Assembly: GCA_015075585.1 (NCBI GenBank)
Contig: JABTUB010000001.1
Location: 1,660,501-1,724,500, forward strand
DNA from: Chloracidobacterium sp.
GTDB taxonomy: Bacteria > Acidobacteriota > Blastocatellia > Pyrinomonadales > Pyrinomonadaceae
Direction: 5' to 3'
Length of the DNA: 64,000 bases
Shown here in pieces: positions 17,343 to 24,302 of this stretch. Numbering within the stretch: the first letter of the stretch is position 1; each line of letters opens with the position of its first letter. The notes under the pieces are model-generated. The model was not told the DNA's origin and did not search any database. It saw only the letters and a program-made list of their open reading frames with translations. The position numbers and the translations under genes were made by a program.

Positions 17343-18083
17343 GTGAATTCAAAGGTTACAGTCGTCGGTATAATCGCGTTGGTCATTGGCCTTGCGGGCG
17401 GTTTTTTGCTTGCCAACAACCTGAACAGAAGCACCATCAACGCGCTACGCTCCCAACTCGACAGCCGCGGCGGCAATGCTAATACGTCGGGCGGCGGGAA
17501 TGATCTTGGCGTTTCCGATGACGAGATACGCGCAAAGATCGCAGAGGCTGACGCCAATCCGCAGGATCTTGTTTTCCAGAAGAATCTCGGCCGAGGTATT
17601 TACCGCCTTGCAGCGATGAAAAAGGACGTTACCCTGATCGAGGAAGGCAAACGCTTACTCGAACGTGCAAATACGCTTGATCCAAAGGATGTTGATGTGC
17701 TTGTCGACCTTGGCAATGCCGAGTTCGACCTTGCGTTTTTTCGTAAGGACCCGAAGATCTATTTAGCCGCTCGCGATGCGTATCAGAAAGCACTTGCCGT
17801 CAAACCGGACGATGCCGACGTGATCACGGACATGGCTTTGACATACTATTTGACCGAACCTCCGGATCTCAAACAAGCGGCAGATCAATTTCAAAAAGCG
17901 ATCAAGATCAACCCGAAGCAGGAAAGGGCTCTTCAGTTCTTGACATCCACATTCATACGGCAATCGGACTTCGATTCTGCAAAGAAGGTTCTTGACCAAC
18001 TCAAGGCCGCAAACCCGAAGAACGAACTGATAAAAGAGCTTTCGTCGCAGATCGACAATCGTACTTACTCACCGATCCATTGA
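17343..18083 (+). CDS. Membrane-anchored tetratricopeptide repeat protein
   Basis: 246 residues from a GTG start 31 bases after the terminator. A single N-terminal helix (VTVVGIIALVIGLAGGFLL, residues 5-23) anchors or exports it. A Gly/Asn/Ser-rich linker precedes about four TPR units (about 60-235), including LLERANTLDPKDVDVLVDLG, AYQKALAVKPDDADVITDM and FQKAIKINPKQERALQFL. TPR arrays mediate protein assembly, in bacteria often in pilus or secretion machinery. The next gene overlaps its stop by four bases and the prepilin peptidase is close by on the other strand; a pilus-related role is possible but unproven. Confidence 0.85.
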   Translation: MNSKVTVVGIIALVIGLAGGFLLANNLNRSTINALRSQLDSRGGNANTSGGGNDLGVSDDEIRAKIAEADANPQDLVFQKNLGRGIYRLAAMKKDVTLIEEGKRLLERANTLDPKDVDVLVDLGNAEFDLAFFRKDPKIYLAARDAYQKALAVKPDDADVITDMALTYYLTEPPDLKQAADQFQKAIKINPKQERALQFLTSTFIRQSDFDSAKKVLDQLKAANPKNELIKELSSQIDNRTYSPIH

Positions 18084-18355
18084 GAGAAGCCTTGTTCATA
18101 TTTGCTGTCGTCTTGGTGCTACTTGGCTTGACGGCGGTCAAGTATCGCAGGCAGATCGCGCAGATCATCGGATTTGCAAAAATGCTTACCGGTGCGGCCG
18201 CGCAGAACGCTTCGCTTCAACCTTCGGGCGGTTCAAAACAGTCTGTTCATCTTGTTAACTGCTCGGGGTGTTCGGTTTGGGTCCCGGCTGACAAGGCTAT
18301 CCTTAAGAGCGGGAGCACCCTTTGCGTCAGATGCGCTGAAATCGGTATCGACTAG
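18080..18355 (+). CDS. Small membrane protein with C-terminal CxxC pairs
   Basis: 91 residues starting at a TTG that overlaps the TPR gene stop (TTGA), implying translational coupling. One N-terminal transmembrane helix (ALFIFAVVLVLLGLTAVKY) is followed by a basic segment and a compact C-terminal module with CSGC near 65 and CVRC near 83, spaced like a treble-clef or zinc-ribbon. I recognise no named family. Its stop codon interlocks with the stop of prepilin peptidase on the opposite strand (CTAG), so the two transcripts converge with no spacer. Confidence 0.7.
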   Translation: MREALFIFAVVLVLLGLTAVKYRRQIAQIIGFAKMLTGAAAQNASLQPSGGSKQSVHLVNCSGCSVWVPADKAILKSGSTLCVRCAEIGID

Positions 18356-19236
18356 AATCTGCCTAAATACCAACTCACCATTTGCTCACCCCAAAGCATT
18401 GAGATAACAGAACCGATGCCGAGGAAAATGCCGAAAGGTATCTGTGTTTGCAGGTCGCGATCCTTTTGTCGCAACACAACGCCAATGCCGGCAAGCGCGC
18501 CGGTTAAAGCTCCGATGAATATCGTCAATAACGTGAGCCTCCAGCCAAGTAGAGCTCCGATACCAAGCAGCAGCTTCACGTCGCCTAGCCCCATTGCATC
18601 AACGCCGCGAAGTGCTTTCCAAACGGCTCCGACGAGCCAAAGCGAGCCGCCGCCGATCAAAGCACCGAATAATGCCCCGGCAAGGCTCAGCGCCCACGCA
18701 GGCCACGTACCGAGCATTGAAACAGGAGCATATTGCGTGTCGGAGAACGTAAAGCCGGTAAAAATGATAGGAAACAGAATGCGGGCGAGCAGTGCGATCA
18801 CGAACATCGGGTACGTGATCACGTTCGGCAGGATCATATGTTCGGCATCGATAAAGATCAGTGAGATCATCGTTGCCGTAAATGCCAGCGCTAGAGCAAA
18901 ATACGGCGTGAAGCCGATCTTCCAATAAACGACGCAAAAAAGCACTGCGGTGAGAAGTTCGATCGCCGGATAACGCCACGAGATACCGCCGCGGCATTCG
19001 GCACATTTACCGCGAAGCATCAGCCAGCCTAGTATCGGCACGTTATACCATGGCGTGATCGCTTTGCCGCACGCCGGGCACTTCGACGACGGAAACAGCG
19101 ACATTTCATTCGGCACTCGATAAATAACTACATTCAGGAAACTGCCTATGCAGGCTCCAAAGACAAAGATCGCGATATACGCAAGATACTCAGGCAAGCC
19201 GAGTACGGACTCAACTGACGGGGCAAGATTCTGCAT
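18352..19236 (-). CDS. pilD: Type IV prepilin peptidase / N-methyltransferase (A24 family)
   Basis: Cleaves and N-methylates type IV pilin and type II secretion pseudopilin precursors at the inner membrane. About 294 residues from the ATG at 19236; an ATG nine codons upstream is also possible. It has the N-terminal methyltransferase domain with GSFLNVVIYRVP and two zinc-type pairs (CPAC near 64, CAEC near 91). The peptidase domain holds both catalytic aspartates, in FIDAEHMILPN near 144 and in the GLGDVKLL motif near 217. About eight membrane helices are predicted. No pilin gene lies in the window. Confidence 0.93.
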   Translation of the reverse strand: MQNLAPSVESVLGLPEYLAYIAIFVFGACIGSFLNVVIYRVPNEMSLFPSSKCPACGKAITPWYNVPILGWLMLRGKCAECRGGISWRYPAIELLTAVLFCVVYWKIGFTPYFALALAFTATMISLIFIDAEHMILPNVITYPMFVIALLARILFPIIFTGFTFSDTQYAPVSMLGTWPAWALSLAGALFGALIGGGSLWLVGAVWKALRGVDAMGLGDVKLLLGIGALLGWRLTLLTIFIGALTGALAGIGVVLRQKDRDLQTQIPFGIFLGIGSVISMLWGEQMVSWYLGRF

Positions 19237-19373
19237 TTCGGATGGACATGTGCGGCCGAGCATGCCGCGACAAACTAAATCATACAGTTTGCAGGCCGTA
19301 TTTGCTAGAAAATAATTTTCCGTTCAATTATCATATTCGTGTCACATTTCCATCAATAGAAGGGCTTTTTTCA

Positions 19374-21245
19374 TTGAAACCAACGAATATCAAAGATCCT
19401 GAGTACTTTCACAAGGTCGTCGATTGCCAATATGCTTGCCCGTCGCATACGCCGGTGCCTGAATATATCCGTTTGATCGCTGCCGGGCGATACACCGAAG
19501 CGTATATGGTCAATTGGGATTCGAACGTCTTTCCCGGCATTCTGGGGCGAACTTGCGACAGGCCTTGCGAGCCTGCGTGCCGGCGCGGCCGCGTCGAAGA
19601 ACAGCCGGTTGCGATATGCCGCCTGAAACGGGTTGCGGCGGACAATCGTGATGAGGTGCTGCCGTATATGCCGCAAGGGCCTTTCACGCCGAACGGCAAG
19701 AAGGTCGCATTGATCGGTGCCGGGCCGGCGAGTTTGACGGTCGCGCGCGACCTTGCACCCTTAGGTTACGAGATACATCTGTATGATGAGCAGCGAAAAG
19801 CGGGCGGCTTTATGCGTTCGCAGATACCTGCATTCCGCCTGCCGGAAGAAGTGTTGGACGAGGAGGTCGGATATATTCTGCGGCTCGGCATTCACACGCA
19901 CTTCAAACATTACGTATCGTCGATGAAGGAGCTGCTTGCCGGTGATTATGACGCCGTATTCATCGGTTCGGGGGCACCGAAAGGGCGCGACCTGCCGGAG
20001 CTTCCGGGCCGTCAGGAAGGCGATGCCAACATTCACCTCGGTATCAACTGGCTCGCCAACGTTGCCTTTGAACACACAAAGAGCATCGGCAAGCGTGTGA
20101 TCGTGCTTGGCGGCGGCAACACGGCGATGGACTGCTGCCGAACAGCACGCAGGCTTGGGGGCGAAGATGTAAAGGTGATCGTGCGTTCGCCATTTGCATC
20201 GATGAAGGCAAGCCCTTGGGAAAAAGAGGATGCGATGCACGAAGGCATTCCCATTATTGACAACCACGTGCCCAAGGCGTTCGTCTTGTCAGAACCGGAA
20301 GCGGTAGCGACTGGGTCTCCTCCTCGCCTCGTGGGCATGACATTCGAGAAAGTAGAAGCCAAATACGACGAGAACGGCAAGCGTTCGCTCGTCCCGACGG
20401 GCGAGCCTGACGTGTTCTACGAAGCTGACGACGTCCTGATAGCGGTTGGGCAAGAGAATGCGTTCCCCTGGATTGAACGCGACATCGGCATCGAATTCGG
20501 CAAATGGGAACTGCCGGTCGTTGACAAAACGACCTTCCGCTCGACGCATCCGAAGGTCTTTGTCGGCGGCGATGCGGCGTTCGGCCCCGAGAATGTGATC
20601 ACGGCGGTCGCGCACGGCCATCAAGCCGCGATATCGATCGATCTGTTCTGCAGCGGTAAAGACCTTGTCGCCGACAGGCCCTCGCCGTTTGTCAACCTTC
20701 ATTCGATGAAGATGGGCATTCACGAATGGGCGTACGACAGCACGATCGATCACGACAAACGCTTTGTCGTGCCGCAGGCGCCGAAAGATCTCACGCTGAA
20801 GGACAGAAAGAAGGAGGTCGAACTTGGCTTCGATCCGCTGACGGGTTATGAGGAGGCACAACGCTGTCTGAATTGTGATGTGCAGACCGTTTTCGACGCG
20901 CCGAAGTGCATCGAGTGTGATGCGTGCGTCGATATCTGCCCGACAAGCTGCATTTCGTTCATTCCTGACGGCGACGAGGACGATCTTCGGAAACGCACTA
21001 AGGTTCCCGCGCTCAACACCGCACAGGACATTTACGTTCAGGACGGCCTGAAGACCGGCCGCGTCATGGTCAAAGACGAAGACGTCTGCCTCCACTGCGG
21101 CCTCTGTGCCGAACGCTGCCCCACCGCCGCCTGGGATATGCAGGCCTTCTGGTACAACGTCACCAAAGCCGGCGAGATCAAATACGGCCCGACGGTGGTA
21201 GGTAATCTGGTGCAGATAGAAAGGAATGGAAACGGCGCCGCTTAG
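19374..21245 (+). CDS. GltD-like NAD(P)H-dependent FAD oxidoreductase with added 4Fe-4S domains
   Basis: About 623 residues from TTG at 19374; the frame is open upstream to 19242 but that segment has no family features. Order: N-terminal cysteine cluster (Cys18, Cys22 and TCDRPCEPAC near 65) as in the glutamate synthase small subunit; FAD site ALIGAGPASL near 113; NAD(P) site VLGGGNTAMD near 243; GGDAAFGP near 400; and a C-terminal ferredoxin with CIECDACVDICPTSC near 512 and CLHCGLCAERCP near 572. Such proteins exchange electrons between NAD(P)H and ferredoxin, and in several phyla accompany 2-oxoacid:ferredoxin oxidoreductase. Here korAB lies 8 kb downstream, so a partner role is plausible. 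Confidence 0.85.
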   Translation: MKPTNIKDPEYFHKVVDCQYACPSHTPVPEYIRLIAAGRYTEAYMVNWDSNVFPGILGRTCDRPCEPACRRGRVEEQPVAICRLKRVAADNRDEVLPYMPQGPFTPNGKKVALIGAGPASLTVARDLAPLGYEIHLYDEQRKAGGFMRSQIPAFRLPEEVLDEEVGYILRLGIHTHFKHYVSSMKELLAGDYDAVFIGSGAPKGRDLPELPGRQEGDANIHLGINWLANVAFEHTKSIGKRVIVLGGGNTAMDCCRTARRLGGEDVKVIVRSPFASMKASPWEKEDAMHEGIPIIDNHVPKAFVLSEPEAVATGSPPRLVGMTFEKVEAKYDENGKRSLVPTGEPDVFYEADDVLIAVGQENAFPWIERDIGIEFGKWELPVVDKTTFRSTHPKVFVGGDAAFGPENVITAVAHGHQAAISIDLFCSGKDLVADRPSPFVNLHSMKMGIHEWAYDSTIDHDKRFVVPQAPKDLTLKDRKKEVELGFDPLTGYEEAQRCLNCDVQTVFDAPKCIECDACVDICPTSCISFIPDGDEDDLRKRTKVPALNTAQDIYVQDGLKTGRVMVKDEDVCLHCGLCAERCPTAAWDMQAFWYNVTKAGEIKYGPTVVGNLVQIERNGNGAA

Positions 21246-21343
21246 TTTTATGTCGAATGAAGTGTGGTTATTCGCGTTCCCTGTAAAAATTAGCGGAACA
21301 CAGTGCTAATCGACACTCGAAATCAGATGGATCTGTCCCGAAG

Positions 21344-21372
21344 GGCAATTAGCCACGGCCTTTAGGACGTGG
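21344..21372. repeat. Outer REP-like hairpin, left end of the Y1 transposase element
   Basis: CCACG and CGTGG pair around a short spacer. The first 14 bases (GGCAATTAGCCACG) recur perfectly in inverted orientation at 21931-21944 beyond the transposase. These two hairpins bound a unit of about 600 bases. Confidence 0.8.
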
Positions 21373-21395
21373 TAGGAAGCCGAGAATCCTATTTT

Positions 21396-21414
21396 AGGGC
21401 GTTTTAACGTCCTT
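21396..21414. repeat. Inner 19-bp perfect inverted repeat, left copy
   Basis: AGGGCGTTTTAACGTCCTT is repeated as its exact reverse complement at 21875-21893. It can also fold on itself into an eight-pair hairpin with one G-T pair. It lies 22 bases before the transposase start codon, so it could also act as a regulatory hairpin in the leader. Confidence 0.85.
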
Positions 21415-21435
21415 AAAAAAAACGCAAGAAAGTAA

Positions 21436-21885
21436 ATGTCAGACAGCGTATATTCCGAGATCAATTTACACATCACGTGGCACACGAAAAATAATCTGCC
21501 GATGATTACGCCGCGGATCGAGGACCGTCTCTATCATTTTCTGATACACAAGATCATTGAAACTCCCGGAGCCTATCTTCACGCGATCGGCGGAATCGAA
21601 ACCCACGTTCATATCGGCATAAGTCTCGAACCAAACATCCTCGTTTCGGATTGGATAGGAAAACTAAAAGGCGGCAGTTCATATTACATCAATCACGAGG
21701 TGCAGCCGAAAGCGTTGGAATGGCAGCGTGGTTATGGGATTGTTACGTTCGGAACACGGGACTTGCAATGGGTTGTAGCATATATTATAAAGAACCAAAA
21801 GGAACACCACCGAAAAGGCGCGATTCACGAACGCCTTGAAAGGATCACGAGCTATGATGCTAAAGCGGCGCGAGAAGGACGTTAA
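21436..21885 (+). mobile_element. REP-associated / IS200-like Y1 transposase gene
   Basis: 149 residues of the Y1 (HUH) transposase fold. The metal-binding HUH motif is ETHVHIG near 57, and the nucleophile Tyr is in WVVAYIIKNQKEHH near 115, the arrangement of TnpA of IS200 and of RAYT proteins. These enzymes cut and join single-stranded DNA at hairpin ends. The gene is framed by two nested perfect inverted repeats, and its stop codon lies inside the right inner repeat. All catalytic residues are present, so it may be active or domesticated. No TnpB accompanies it. It separates the GltD-like gene from a truncated downstream reading frame. Confidence 0.87.
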
Positions 21886-21893
21886 AACGCCCT
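21875..21893. repeat. Inner 19-bp perfect inverted repeat, right copy
   Basis: Exact reverse complement of 21396-21414. It overlaps the last codons and stop of the transposase, so the mobile unit and its coding frame share sequence. Confidence 0.85.
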
Positions 21894-21915
21894 ATGAAAA
21901 TCTTAGCGATCATTA

Positions 21916-21944
21916 CCACGCCGTAAATGGCGTGGCTAATTGCC
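21916..21944. repeat. Outer REP-like hairpin, right end of the Y1 transposase element
   Basis: CCACGCC and GGCGTGG form a seven-pair stem around GTAAAT. The final 14 bases mirror the left outer repeat exactly. This marks the right boundary of the element; a G/C-third-position coding pattern begins immediately after it. Confidence 0.8.
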
Positions 21945-22196
21945 GCGAAACGCGGTTCGGTAAAGCCGCGTTCGAAGCGACTTTCCCAACAACTGCCCCG
22001 GCCACCGCCGAACACGTCCAGGCCACTGCCGACGATGCAGCGAAAGTCCCTCAAGGAATGGTCATCGTCCGCACCCTCGACGGCATCGTCCGCAACGTCT
22101 ATTCCGCCGACCCCGGCAAACTAGCTGCGTGGATTTCAGCGTCCCACGTCGAAAAAGCACCGAAGAAACAGACGCCTTAGCCTTTAGGAGGGAATA

Positions 22197-23096
22197 ATGA
22201 AGGTATGTCTCTGTCTAATATTTGCTCTCCTAGCGTGCACCGCCGTAGCTCAGGTCAACACGTCTGATCCCGAAGCACGTAACCGGGAACTCTTTCAGAC
22301 GTACGGATATTGTTTAGGCCAGCAACGAAGTCTCGATCAGATTCGACGTGATTTCCCCTCATTGGGCGTTTCGCTCTACCAGGCTGAAGCGGCTTTCAGT
22401 GTCACGTTCGGGAAGTCCTGTACTGCAATAGGAGAACAATTCAGCGACGCCGTCAGGCAGCGTTTGAAGGACGAGTTCGATAAAAAACTGCCCGCAACCT
22501 CTATAACGGAATCCGTTGCGAGAGATTTCATTGCAAGGGTTTCTTCGAGAGCTAAGGGCGATATCGACACGCCAGTTAAGGAAACACTTCTTTCCTTTAA
22601 CCCGGATTTTAGAAAGAGTCCTGGACTAGAATTCATGCGAGGCTTTACGAGAACGTACAGTACGGCGAACCACCCGAAGGCAAAAGGGTTAAATCTCGAA
22701 ATCAAGGTTCCAATGAGTTGGATGGCTCGTGAGGGCAACCGACCCAACGTGGTGCAATTCTTTAAGGCCGAATATGGCCGGAGTGATGTCGCCGCTCTGA
22801 TAATGGTTCAACAATTCACGCCGCCAAAGGGAGTGCGCGTGACCCAACGTGATATTGACGAGCTATTCTCCGCCCGAAATCTCAAGGATTTCGTTCCTGA
22901 CGGCGCAAAAATACTCGAGAGCAAGCCGATAACCCTCGAAGGATCGAACGGGGGAATGTGGGTACTCGAAGAGCGGGGTGAGCGTTTGGATTTCAGCATG
23001 ACGATGCGCACGCTTCAATATGCCATCCTCTACAACAACCGCTTAATTTTCCTGAAATTTGCCGCTGGCGGAACTGAAGACACGAGAGCCGAATAG
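22197..23096 (+). CDS. Secreted protein of unknown function with premature in-frame TAG
   Basis: 299 residues with GGAGG 7 bases before the ATG and a signal peptide ending TAVAQ. The mature protein has an N-terminal Cys-containing helical part and a C-terminal alpha/beta part (IKVPMSWMAREG, VQFFKAEYG, LIFLKFAAGG). I cannot name the family. The TAG at 23094-23096 is followed, in the same frame, by 26 further codons encoding hydrophobic-patterned sequence (FERSRPLFQMVANSLVIVDK) up to a TGA at 23175-23177, two bases before the next ATG. That spacing suggests the original stop was at 23177 and the TAG is a recent nonsense change or a readthrough site. Confidence 0.72.
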   Translation: MKVCLCLIFALLACTAVAQVNTSDPEARNRELFQTYGYCLGQQRSLDQIRRDFPSLGVSLYQAEAAFSVTFGKSCTAIGEQFSDAVRQRLKDEFDKKLPATSITESVARDFIARVSSRAKGDIDTPVKETLLSFNPDFRKSPGLEFMRGFTRTYSTANHPKAKGLNLEIKVPMSWMAREGNRPNVVQFFKAEYGRSDVAALIMVQQFTPPKGVRVTQRDIDELFSARNLKDFVPDGAKILESKPITLEGSNGGMWVLEERGERLDFSMTMRTLQYAILYNNRLIFLKFAAGGTEDTRAE

Positions 23097-23179
23097 GTAG
23101 CAACCTTTGAAAGGAGTCGTCCATTATTTCAAATGGTGGCGAATTCTCTAGTGATTGTCGATAAATATCGTAACTGAAC

Positions 23180-23476
23180 ATGCCAATTCTCGATCTCGAC
23201 GATAAGCTTCCCGAACAGGCTGCGTCAGAAGCTACCGAACTTGCCGCTGTTTCCAAACAAGCGAATACAATCCTTGTAATCAGTGCAATCAGCATTCTTT
23301 TTTGTTGTCTGGGCGGGGCTGTCGCTACTTACATGGCCTATCGGGCAAAACAAGTAGCCGATGCCGGTAATCTCGCTGCCGCTCAGAGAGGTGTGAAGTT
23401 TGCGACAGCCTGGATGATTGCGACCTATATCATCGGCATTTTCGGAATCATCGGAAGGCTAAGTAGCGGGCGTTAA
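23180..23476 (+). CDS. CD225/dispanin-like two-helix membrane protein
   Basis: 98 residues. A polar N-terminal part is followed by a membrane segment ending in the double cysteine ILFCCLGG (near 40), an intracellular loop AYRAKQVADAGNLAAAQRG and a second membrane helix (TAWMIATYIIGIFGIIG). The double-Cys helix followed by an A-x-AG-N/D-x-x-x-A loop is the pattern of the CD225/dispanin superfamily, which includes vertebrate IFITM proteins. Bacterial members have no established function. It starts two bases after the readthrough end of the preceding gene and was probably translationally coupled with it. Confidence 0.7.
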   Translation: MPILDLDDKLPEQAASEATELAAVSKQANTILVISAISILFCCLGGAVATYMAYRAKQVADAGNLAAAQRGVKFATAWMIATYIIGIFGIIGRLSSGR

Positions 23477-23633
23477 TCACAACCTGCAAAAACCGAGAAC
23501 GGTAGCGACAATCTCAATGACACAATCCTTAAGCACAATCGCCTAAATCGCCGCGAGTGCTCTGTTTATCCTGAGCCTTGGCCGGTTGTCGCAGCAGGAG
23601 ACGGCGCGGCGGGGGAATGTTTAGGGGCCGTCG
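23477..23633. other. Non-coding or eroded stretch before the transposase remnant
   Basis: No open frame with coding character. One frame carries a fragment resembling protein sequence (RLSQQETARRGN near 23590) flanked by stops, which suggests gene debris. Nothing else is recognisable. Confidence 0.4.
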
Positions 23634-23813
23634 GGATGCTTCGAGTGGCAAGACGAGTATTTCGTTGCATCTGTGAGCGAATCAAATCTTGAATCGGTCC
23701 GTAAATACCTCGCCGATCAAGAAAAACATCATCAAAGGGTTTCATCGGAAGACGAGTTTTCGGAGTTTCTGTCGAGGACTGGTTTTGAAATACACAAAGA
23801 TGCTTCGGCTTGA
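23634..23813 (+). pseudogene. Remnant of a second REP-type Y1 transposase (C-terminal part)
   Basis: In one uninterrupted frame ending at TGA 23811-23813, about 60 codons read GCFEWQDEYFV, then SESNLESVRKYLADQEKHHQ, then FSEFLSRTGFEIHK. This is the arrangement of the C-terminal third of REP-associated Y1 transposases: FxWQ, a helix with the catalytic-Tyr region (here Tyr in VRKYLADQEKHH) and a terminal EF-LxxxGIE helix. No start codon or HUH part remains upstream. Sequence differs from the intact copy at 21.4 kb, so it derives from a different transposase. A pair of hairpins follows immediately. Confidence 0.75.
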
Positions 23814-23828
23814 GATTGGTTGGGCTAA

Positions 23829-23874
23829 AGCCCGATTCTTTTTTTCCCTCATTCCTCCAGCTAAAGCTGGAGGC
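23829..23874. repeat. Twin REP-like hairpins with TAAA loops
   Basis: Two neighbouring palindromes share a TAAA loop: GGGC-TAAA-GCCC (about 23822-23833), followed by a T run, and CCTCCAGC-TAAA-GCTGGAGG (23854-23873). The pair lies just downstream of the transposase remnant, the usual position of REP/BIME sequences mobilised by such enzymes. The first hairpin plus T run could also terminate transcription. Confidence 0.75.
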
Positions 23875-23918
23875 AATTTATGGAAAGTTGACTCGGGCTG
23901 TTTCACCGGGACGAACTT

Positions 23919-24200
23919 ATGAATTCGAATTGGGAAAGGGTTTTCGCGATGAGTTTTGCGGGTGTGTACCCGCATTACGTAAAGAAGGCGGAGGCAAAGG
24001 GGCGAACCAAAGCTGAGCTCGATCAGGTCATTCGCTGGCTGACAGGATACACGCAAAAAGGTTTGGAGAAACAGATCGAGAAACGAACGAGCATGCGTGA
24101 TTTTTACGAAAAAGCTCCGAAGTGGAACCCGAACGCCTCGCTGATCACCGGCGTCGTCGGCGGTGTCCACGTCGAAACTATCGAGGACCGGCTGATGTAA
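23919..24200 (+). CDS. DUF2200 family protein interrupted by an in-frame TAA
   Basis: 93 residues matching DUF2200: RVFAMSFAGVYPHYVKKAE at the start, VIRWLTGY near 40, and PNASLITGVVGGVHVETIED near 70. Members are normally about 118 residues and end in a helix resembling LDKLVDELAKG-MEKIL. Here the TAA at 24198-24200 follows DRLM, and the missing helix is still encoded in the same frame (ELRFLNKRVDELAK, then MEKILQKT) up to TAA 24276-24278. A CAA-to-TAA change at the usual Gln position would explain it. Function of the family is unknown. The truncated product probably lacks its last helix. Confidence 0.8.
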   Translation: MNSNWERVFAMSFAGVYPHYVKKAEAKGRTKAELDQVIRWLTGYTQKGLEKQIEKRTSMRDFYEKAPKWNPNASLITGVVGGVHVETIEDRLM

Positions 24201-24302
24201 GAGCTGCGATTTCTCAACAAACGCGTGGACGAGCTTGCAAAATCGACGAAAATGGAGAAGATATTGCAAAAGACCTAATAACACGACGGTAAAGGAAAAG
24301 AA

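Larger units (their letters stand above)
21836..22180 (+). pseudogene. Gene fragment fused to the right end of the transposase element
   Basis: The open frame starts at an ATG inside the transposase gene, runs through both right-hand repeats, and from about 21945 shows normal coding sequence with C/G-rich third positions (for example GMVIVRTLDGIVRNVYS, then AAWISASHVEK). Thus only the last 75 or so codons look like an old gene. Its native start was probably lost when the element inserted, and the present start would be supplied by element sequence. An AAAGGA lies upstream of the ATG, so a chimeric 114-residue product is possible. I recognise no family. Confidence 0.6.

Noticed and set aside
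20289..21095. A 268-codon minus-strand frame inside the GltD-like gene
   Set aside because: It is antisense to a well-supported gene with conserved Fe-S and flavin motifs, and its translation is rich in unlikely residues.
23689..23922. A 77-codon frame through the twin hairpins
   Set aside because: It crosses palindromes and a transposase remnant in a different frame from the remnant, with no coding character of its own.
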